From CAZKWY01 sp964556655 (GTDB lineage: Bacteria; Patescibacteriota; Minisyncoccia; Portnoybacterales; UBA2143), in NCBI GenBank assembly GCA_964556655.1, contig CAZKWY010000010.1:1-28466 (forward strand): a stretch of DNA of 28,466 bases, written 5' to 3'. The notes under the pieces were generated by a model. The model saw only the letters and a program-made list of their open reading frames with translations, had not been told where the DNA came from and did no database searches. The translations under genes and the position numbers were made by a program. Every line of letters begins with the position of its first letter. Positions within the stretch are counted from its first letter, which is position 1. Below, piece after piece: positions 24,600 through 28,466 of this stretch.

Positions 24600-24628
24600 T
24601 TGATTTATTTTGAATTTTGTCTTATCTT
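24600..24628 (+). promoter_or_regulatory. ndk promoter
   Basis: TTGATT (24600-24605), a 17-nt spacer and TATCTT (24623-24628) end 9 nt before the ndk ATG. Confidence 0.55.
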
Positions 24629-24637
24629 AGTTAAAAG

Positions 24638-25249
24638 ATGAAAAATGGCAAGAAAACCCAAGAAAGAAGTCTTGTTTTGATAAAGCCAGACGGCGTTCAG
24701 CGTTCGCTGATTGGTGAAATTATCAAACGCTATGAACAAACAGGCCTGAAGCTGGTCGCTTTAAAGTTTTTAATTCCTAACAAAGAAACAGTTAAAAAGC
24801 ACTATTTGATTGATCCTGAATGGCTGGAAAAAGTAGGCCGCAAAGCAATAGATGCCTATGCTAAAAGAGGCCAAAAACCTCCTTTTAGCAACCCTAAGAA
24901 AATAGGGGAAAGCGTCTTAAAAAGAGTTCAAGAATTTTTAGGAGCTGGTCCAATAGTGGCTATGGTATGGCAAGGCAACGAAGCGGTGGGGGTTATTAGA
25001 AAAGTCACCGGTGGAACCGAGCCTCTTTCTTCTGATGTGGGAACTATTAGAGGAGACTATACTATTGATTCGTACAGTTTGTCTGACGGCGATGATAGGG
25101 CAATAAGAAACTTAGTCCATGCTTCGGGAACGACTGAAGAAGCAGAAAAAGAGATTAAAACCTGGTTTGGACCAAAAGAGATTGTTAAATACCGTCTTTT
25201 CCAAGAAGCGGCGCTCTACGATGTTAATTTAGATGGCATTAAGGAGTAG
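24638..25249 (+). CDS. ndk: Elongated nucleoside-diphosphate kinase
   Basis: Moves gamma-phosphates between nucleoside di- and triphosphates through a phosphohistidine. Canonical Ndk has about 140-150 residues; this one has 203. KPDGVQRSLIGEII (16-29), GPIVAMVWQG (104-113), GTIRGDY (135-141) and the catalytic H161 are present. The usual NxxHGSDS is NLVHASGTT. The extra length lies in two insertions near the nucleotide-binding face (about 55-103 and 142-157) and a C-terminal extension (about 187-203). The gene has its own promoter with almost no leader. Identity is firm as to family; activity is likely but the altered motif deserves testing. Confidence 0.9.
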   Translation: MKNGKKTQERSLVLIKPDGVQRSLIGEIIKRYEQTGLKLVALKFLIPNKETVKKHYLIDPEWLEKVGRKAIDAYAKRGQKPPFSNPKKIGESVLKRVQEFLGAGPIVAMVWQGNEAVGVIRKVTGGTEPLSSDVGTIRGDYTIDSYSLSDGDDRAIRNLVHASGTTEEAEKEIKTWFGPKEIVKYRLFQEAALYDVNLDGIKE

Positions 25250-25261
25250 CAGGTTTTATTG

Positions 25262-25298
25262 CTTCTAAAGGAAGGTTGAGCCAATCTTTCTTTAGAAG
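25262..25298 (+). repeat. 13-bp hairpin downstream of ndk
   Basis: CTTCTAAAGGAAG (25262-25274) pairs with CTTTCTTTAGAAG (25286-25298) with one G-U pair and an 11-nt loop. There is no T tract after it. It follows the ndk stop by 12 nt and overlaps a weak promoter-like pair TTGAGC (25276-25281) and TAAGAA (25299-25304) that could serve the gene at 25361. Confidence 0.6.
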
Positions 25299-25360
25299 TA
25301 AGAAAGCGGCGTTGCCTTGCGTCGTTTTGCTTTTGTTCTTTTTAAAAGAGAGGAGGAGGG

Positions 25361-25672
25361 ATGAATTTTGTTATGCTGACACGGGAAAGAGAGATTAGTT
25401 CAGGCGAGCTCTTTCCCGTTCCGGGACCGACGGAATTTTTGGCTCAAAGAGAGAGTTTTTTTAGACCCCCTTCTCATGTGGGGGTTAAAAATGGGAAAAT
25501 GGCTTTTTTCTACCAGATTGGCGGCGCGAAGCGTTTTCATAGGTCAAAAACATCTCATAGGAAGTTTTTCCGCATCGATACCGCGGCCAAAAATGGAGTC
25601 GTCTATATGGGCGATGACGGCCGCATTCATTTCGAGTGGTTACATTCTCTAAAAGAAGGGGGGAAAGGATGA
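25361..25672 (+). CDS. Unrecognised 103-residue protein
   Basis: I do not recognise this protein. It has no membrane segment or signal peptide. The N-terminal part is rich in Pro and Glu; the middle (about 42-85) alternates hydrophobic and basic residues (KMAFFYQIGGAKRFHR, then KFFRID and VVYMGDDGRIHFEW), like a small beta-rich fold, perhaps one that binds nucleic acid. A strong Shine-Dalgarno (AGGAGG at 25351-25359) precedes the ATG, which argues for real translation. It overlaps the zinc-knuckle gene by ATGA. The opposite strand has an ORF of 136 codons, but that one continues into tRNA-Pro and is spurious. Confidence 0.7.
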   Translation: MNFVMLTREREISSGELFPVPGPTEFLAQRESFFRPPSHVGVKNGKMAFFYQIGGAKRFHRSKTSHRKFFRIDTAAKNGVVYMGDDGRIHFEWLHSLKEGGKG

Positions 25673-25809
25673 TGAAGAGGAAGGGCAAAAAATGCCCATC
25701 ATGCGGAGAACAGAACAACAAAAGAAAGGCCGAGACTTGCAAGAGTTGCGGGCATCGGCTAAGAAAAGGATCTTCTAATTCCGAGTACCGCAATAGGTAC
25801 AGAAGATAA
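25669..25809 (+). CDS. 46-residue zinc-knuckle protein
   Basis: A very small protein with two CxxC pairs, CPSCG (C9, C12) and CKSCG (C24, C27), which should hold one zinc ion in a zinc-ribbon-like fold. The rest is strongly basic and ends in YRNRYRR. Such proteins often bind RNA, DNA or the ribosome, but the role is unknown here. Its ATG overlaps the TGA of the upstream gene, with GGGGAAAGG before it, so the two are coupled. A hairpin terminator follows 7 nt after the stop. Confidence 0.75.
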   Translation: MMKRKGKKCPSCGEQNNKRKAETCKSCGHRLRKGSSNSEYRNRYRR

Positions 25810-25815
25810 AAGAAA

Positions 25816-25843
25816 AAGAGCGCTTCGAAACAGCGCTCTTTAT
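25816..25843. terminator. Bidirectional terminator between the zinc-knuckle gene and tRNA-Pro
   Basis: AAGAGCGC (25816-25823) and GCGCTCTT (25833-25840) form an 8-bp GC-rich stem with a 9-nt loop. Plus-strand transcripts get TTTATTTAT; minus-strand transcripts leaving tRNA-Pro get TTTTTCTTTT, which is the better tract. Confidence 0.8.
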
Positions 25844-25855
25844 TTATGAGTGTTT

Positions 25856-25932
25856 TGGTCGGGCTGGCGGGATTTGAACCCGCGATCTCACCCACCCCAT
25901 GGGCGCGCCCTAAGCCGCTAGGCCACAGCCCG
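25856..25932 (-). tRNA. tRNA-Pro (anticodon GGG)
   Basis: On the minus strand the acceptor CGGGCTG/CAGCCCG with the C1-G72 pair of proline tRNAs, the anticodon stem CGCCC/GGGTG with loop ATGGGGT (anticodon GGG), and the T arm GCGGG/CCCGC are all intact. The CCA end is encoded (25856-25858). The last 15 nt of the rpmB coding sequence lie inside its 5' end. Confidence 0.97.
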
Positions 25933-26124
25933 TTCTTTGTTTGTTTTAGAAATAGTCTTGATGCATTTAGCGCAAGCTTTTACTCTTTTGCCATTATCAA
26001 GACGAACCCATTGAAGATTAGGGTATTTTCTTTTTTTACCAGTTGGGTTATACTTACCACGAAGCTTTTTTCTGATCACCGCGATCATTGATTTTTTGCC
26101 GCAGAGAGAGCATCTTCTAGACAT
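25918..26124 (-). CDS. rpmB: Ribosomal protein bL28 (four-cysteine form)
   Basis: A large-subunit ribosomal protein. The 68-residue sequence has the C+ zinc form, with C5 and C8 in CSLC and C51 and C54 in CAKC, and the family segment KYPNLQWVRLDNGKRVKAC. The reading frame passes into the tRNA-Pro gene and ends at a TAG at 25920-25918; the last codons (ERAVA) come from tRNA positions 1-15 or the base before. A weak promoter, TTGATA (26184-26179), 17 nt, TAATCT (26161-26156), gives a leader of about 25 nt. Confidence 0.95.
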   Translation of the reverse strand: MSRRCSLCGKKSMIAVIRKKLRGKYNPTGKKRKYPNLQWVRLDNGKRVKACAKCIKTISKTNKERAVA

Positions 26125-26155
26125 ATTAATTCTTTTAATGATTATTCCAGTTTAT

Positions 26156-26184
26156 AGATTACACGATTTAATCAAATTTATCAA
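26156..26184 (-). promoter_or_regulatory. Possible rpmB-tRNA-Pro promoter
   Basis: TTGATA (26184-26179), a 17-nt spacer and TAATCT (26161-26156) on the minus strand would start transcription near 26149 and carry both rpmB and tRNA-Pro. Confidence 0.4.
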
Positions 26185-26226
26185 GCCTGGAGGACTTAAC
26201 GTTCATAAAAGCGCCTTTATTTTTGT

Positions 26227-26895
26227 ATGATTACTAATTTACTTTTTAATAATCCCTTAATTTTTGTCGTTTGGGCATGCGCTATTTTGGCTGCTATCGC
26301 TATCCATGAATTTTTTCATGCTTGGACTGCCTATTATTTGGGCGATCCTACGGCTAAAAGCGAAGGCAGATTGACTCTTAATCCCTTTGCCCATCTTGAT
26401 TTAATGGGGACTATTTTCTTGCTTTTTGTTGGTTTTGGCTGGGGTAAGTCAGTTCCTTTTAACCCCTATAATCTAAGAAACCAAAAATACGGCCCAGCCC
26501 TAGTGGCTATTTCTGGTCCTTTGTCTAATTTAGGGCTAGCTATAGTCTCTGGCCTTTTTTTAAGAACGGCCGTTGCTTTTACTGACTTGCCTTTGAATAA
26601 TTTAGGCCTTCAATTTTTATCCGCGGTAATCTATATCAGTCTTATCCTGATGGTTTTTAATCTTATTCCCATTCCTCCCTTAGATGGCTCTAAACTTCTT
26701 TTCGTTCTTATGCCCTATTCATGGCAGAGGGCGCGGATTTTTCTAGAAAGGTATGGCAGCTTGCTTTTGATCGCTTTGCTTTTTTTGATCGTGTTTGGCG
26801 CAATTCCTCTTTTCTCTATCGTAATCTTTTTTTATGGCCTTATTGCTGGCCAAGGAGGCGTTGAGGTGCTGGCTTTATTTTTTAACATGTTTTAG
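26227..26895 (+). CDS. Site-2-protease-like membrane metallopeptidase (M50)
   Basis: A 222-residue integral membrane zinc protease of the M50B group, which cuts transmembrane or membrane-near segments. The HExxH motif is HEFFH (27-31) in the first helix region, followed by NPFAHLD (52-58). The second metal ligand is D153 in NLIPIPPLDG on a later membrane helix. There is no PDZ domain, as in the short family members. About five membrane segments are visible. It is convergent with htrA, another protease, and they share a terminator. The substrate is unknown. Confidence 0.93.
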   Translation: MITNLLFNNPLIFVVWACAILAAIAIHEFFHAWTAYYLGDPTAKSEGRLTLNPFAHLDLMGTIFLLFVGFGWGKSVPFNPYNLRNQKYGPALVAISGPLSNLGLAIVSGLFLRTAVAFTDLPLNNLGLQFLSAVIYISLILMVFNLIPIPPLDGSKLLFVLMPYSWQRARIFLERYGSLLLIALLFLIVFGAIPLFSIVIFFYGLIAGQGGVEVLALFFNMF

Positions 26896-26925
26896 CGCTG
26901 ATTGTTGTTTATTTGCTAGGAAGCT

Positions 26926-26952
26926 AAAAAGACCCTTGAAAGGGTCTTTTTT
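26926..26952. terminator. Bidirectional terminator between M50 peptidase and htrA
   Basis: AAAAAGACCC (26926-26935) and GGGTCTTTTT (26942-26951) form a 10-bp stem with a 6-nt loop and T tracts in both directions, between two convergent genes. Confidence 0.9.
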
Positions 26953-26984
26953 GTCCTCAGGCAGGGCCTTTGTTAACCCATTGT

Positions 26985-28052
26985 TTATTTTCTTTCTTCA
27001 AGCCTTAATTTGGTAGTTCCGATTTTATCTCCTCTCAAAAGCTTTATTTCTGCTTCGTCGCCGGGCTTGCATTTATGAATAAGGGCTTGAAGGGGATTGT
27101 CATCGTTCACTTTAGTTTTATTGAATTCTAAGATGATATCTCCTTCGGTCAGTCCTGCTTTGGCTGCTGGGCTGTCAGGAACAACTGCTGAATCGCCGGC
27201 GCCTGGTTCTCTGATAATAAGAGCGCCGTGATCTACTGGAATACGCGCTTTAAATCGGGCCATAAAGTCTTCTTGGATATTTTTGTTGACCATAATGTAA
27301 CGGACACCTAAGAAGGGCTGGATAATGCGGCCGTGTTTTTTTAAGTCATCTAAATCTTTTTTGGCGTTGTTGATAGGGATGGCAAAGCTGATATTTTGCG
27401 CTCCCATGACAATAGCGACGTTAATGGCGATAACTCTGCCGTTTTGATCAACCAGAGGCCCTCCCGAATTGCCGGGATTAATAGCGGCATCAGTCTGAAT
27501 AAGGCCTCTTAGTTCCGCAGTCTGGCCGGAAATTCCGTCGCGAGCAGTAATTAGTCGGCTTAGGCCGGAAACGACTCCCGTAGAAACAGTGTTTTTAAAA
27601 GCGCCTAAAGCGTTGCCAATAGCAATAACATCTTCGCCTAACTCTACGCCGGAAGAATCGCCTAATCCTAAAATAGGAAATTTTTTGTTCTTAATGTCCT
27701 TAATCTTTAAAATAGCTACATCGTTAACAGCGTCACGCGCTAGTACTTCAGCAGGATATTCTTTTTCATCGGCAGTGACTACTGTATAGTCTACTTGAGG
27801 AGAGGCGACAACATGGCGGTTGGTGATGACGATGCCCTTGTCGTCAACAAAAAATCCGCTTCCCCCGCCTAATTTAACTTTTTGTTTCCCCTCTTGCCGG
27901 TATTGAGTGATAGGCGGGCCGTAAGGGCCAAAAAATTCGTCAAAAGGCTGAACCTGATATTTTTTAATTTTGGGCAGATCTTTGCTGATAATGATACTAA
28001 CTACTGCCGGGCTTATTTTTTTAATAACTTCAACAACAGGTGATTTTTTCAT
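26985..28052 (-). CDS. HtrA/Deg-type serine protease with one PDZ domain
   Basis: A trypsin-fold protease or chaperone of the HtrA family. The 355-residue protein has the catalytic triad H80 (TNRHVV), D111 (VNDVAIL) and S196 (NPGNSGGPL), and a C-terminal PDZ domain (about 245-350). It begins almost at the protease domain: residues 1-20 (MKKSPVVEVIKKISPAVVSI) are the usual start of the mature enzyme, and there is no signal peptide or membrane anchor. An in-frame stop lies about 21 nt upstream of the ATG, so no longer N-terminus is available. Export is therefore uncertain. The gene has a strong promoter and a leader of about 100 nt with a large hairpin. Confidence 0.94.
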   Translation of the reverse strand: MKKSPVVEVIKKISPAVVSIIISKDLPKIKKYQVQPFDEFFGPYGPPITQYRQEGKQKVKLGGGSGFFVDDKGIVITNRHVVASPQVDYTVVTADEKEYPAEVLARDAVNDVAILKIKDIKNKKFPILGLGDSSGVELGEDVIAIGNALGAFKNTVSTGVVSGLSRLITARDGISGQTAELRGLIQTDAAINPGNSGGPLVDQNGRVIAINVAIVMGAQNISFAIPINNAKKDLDDLKKHGRIIQPFLGVRYIMVNKNIQEDFMARFKARIPVDHGALIIREPGAGDSAVVPDSPAAKAGLTEGDIILEFNKTKVNDDNPLQALIHKCKPGDEAEIKLLRGDKIGTTKLRLEERK

Positions 28053-28063
28053 AATAACTAGCC

Positions 28064-28133
28064 AATATGATCGCTAACCTTATCGCTAATTTCCCCTAAT
28101 AAGCATTAGTGATAATTAGTGACAGATCATATT
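28064..28133. repeat. Imperfect 28-bp inverted repeat in the htrA leader
   Basis: AATATGATC (28064-28072) and GATCATATT (28125-28133) pair exactly. Further pairing continues inward through CTTATCGCTAAT (28079-28090) and ATTAGTGATAA (28105-28115), with G-U pairs if read on the plus strand. It lies between the htrA promoter and its start codon, so minus-strand transcripts carry it as a 5' leader structure. Confidence 0.7.
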
Positions 28134-28157
28134 AAGAAATAATAATCATTTTAGTCT

Positions 28158-28186
28158 ATTATATTCCATTGACGTTAGCTAGTCAA
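28158..28186 (-). promoter_or_regulatory. htrA promoter
   Basis: On the minus strand TTGACT (28186-28181), a 17-nt spacer and a perfect TATAAT (28163-28158) form one of the best promoters in the window. Transcription should start near 28151, about 99 nt before htrA. Confidence 0.75.
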
Positions 28187-28198
28187 ATATTATATTAT
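28169..28198 (+). promoter_or_regulatory. Promoter of the tRNA-Arg/tRNA-Ala unit
   Basis: TTGACG (28169-28174), an 18-nt spacer and TATTAT (28193-28198) face the tRNA genes. It is interlocked with the htrA promoter: each -35 lies in the spacer of the other. Confidence 0.5.
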
Positions 28199-28245
28199 AG
28201 AAATAACGAACTTAGTCCCACGGCTGATTGGGGCAAGGTCTTTGC

Positions 28246-28317
28246 GCCCCTATAGCTCAATGGATAGAGCAGTGGCGTCCTAAGCCATTGATCTGGGTTC
28301 GACTCCTAGTGGGGGCA
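28246..28317 (+). tRNA. tRNA-Arg (anticodon CCT)
   Basis: The acceptor GCCCCTA/TGGGGGC, the D arm GCTC...GAGC, the anticodon stem GTGGC/GCCAT with loop GTCCTAA (anticodon CCT, reading AGG) and the T arm CTGGG/CCTAG fold as a class I tRNA. The CCA is not encoded, unlike the other three tRNAs here, so it must be added by the CCA enzyme. Confidence 0.96.
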
Positions 28318-28340
28318 CAAAATGTTCTAAGCTTAAATAT

Positions 28341-28417
28341 GGGCCCATAGCGCAGTTGGTTAGCGCGTCTGTATGGCATACAGGAGGTCGTGGGTTCGAA
28401 TCCCACTGGGTCCACCA
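28341..28417 (+). tRNA. tRNA-Ala (anticodon GGC)
   Basis: The acceptor GGGCCCA/TGGGTCC contains the G3-U70 wobble that identifies alanine tRNAs. The anticodon stem TCTGT/ACAGG has loop ATGGCAT (anticodon GGC), and the T arm GTGGG/CCCAC is intact. The CCA is encoded (28415-28417). It follows tRNA-Arg by 23 nt, so both are probably one transcript. Confidence 0.97.
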
Positions 28418-28430
28418 TATTGAATTAGTC

Positions 28431-28466
28431 GCCTCGCTCAGGGCTTCGCCCCTCGCTTCGGCGGGC
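28431..28466 (+). repeat. GC-rich hairpin-forming end of the window
   Basis: The last 36 bases are far richer in G+C than the rest, contain CCTCGCT twice, and form GGGC-TTC-GCCC (28441-28451) and CGC-TTC-GGCG type hairpins. It may be the start of an intergenic repeat or a terminator region after tRNA-Ala; the window cuts it. Confidence 0.4.

Noticed and set aside
25485..25895. 136-codon minus-strand ORF
   Set aside because: It continues from tRNA-Pro (the GEIAGSNPASP motif is a familiar artefact of translated tRNA), is antisense to a gene with a strong Shine-Dalgarno, and crosses a terminator.
25846..26091. 81-codon plus-strand ORF
   Set aside because: It translates the complement of tRNA-Pro (GLAGFEPAISPTPW pattern) and then the antisense of rpmB.
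1..28466. CRISPR arrays, insertion sequences, prophage genes, parS sites
   Set aside because: No regularly spaced direct repeats, transposase or phage motifs were seen, and no sequence close to the parS palindrome was noticed by eye; a computed search could still find a weak parS.

Overview
This window reads like a stretch of chromosome from a small-genome bacterium of the Candidate Phyla Radiation (Patescibacteria, Parcubacteria-like). I infer this from the A+T-rich composition, the very tight packing of short housekeeping genes, the C+ (four-cysteine) bL28, a ComEC split into two proteins, an elongated Ndk, and a single short Rel that stops after the TGS domain. TGA works as a stop (nrdG and the gene at 25361 end in it) and tryptophans are TGG, so the code is standard; this argues against Gracilibacteria/SR1. 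The lineage is inferred from gene content and no search was run.

Layout. 1-1931: tRNA-Leu(CAA) on the minus strand, then parA-parB. 1928-8463, all minus strand: rel alone behind its own promoter, and a unit lcp-pth-dprA-topA, broken between pth and dprA by a 120-bp palindromic element. 8563-13005, plus: lepB, hisS, then hit - small membrane protein - permease, a 71-bp palindrome, a small basic protein and a YkuK-like protein. 13006-13437: the longest gap without a clear gene, with two hairpins and a 30-residue minus-strand ORF. 13438-18123, plus: a beta-CASP nuclease, a SLOG protein, rpsU-yqeY-ybeY and ftsA. 18213-25249, plus: ftsZ, nrdD-nrdG, the two ComEC halves, and ndk. 25361-25809: an unrecognised gene coupled to a 46-residue zinc-knuckle protein that is too short for ordinary ORF calling. 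25856-26124, minus: rpmB running into tRNA-Pro(GGG). 26227-28052: M50 protease (plus) facing htrA (minus) across a bidirectional terminator. 28246-28417: tRNA-Arg(CCT) and tRNA-Ala(GGC).

Functions cluster into chromosome segregation and division (parAB, ftsAZ), DNA uptake and processing (dprA, comEC halves, topA), translation (four tRNAs, hisS, pth, rpsU, rpmB, ybeY), envelope (lcp, lepB, M50, htrA), stringent response (rel) and anaerobic nucleotide supply (nrdD, nrdG, ndk). There are no insertion sequences, phage genes or CRISPR arrays.

The most interesting signals are regulatory. Seven transcription-unit-leading genes have a -35/-10 pair whose -10 ends only 7-11 nt before the ATG, which predicts leaderless or nearly leaderless mRNAs. 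A minority (rpsU, nrdD, htrA) have long, structured leaders instead. Several unrelated long imperfect or perfect palindromes sit in the intergenic gaps.
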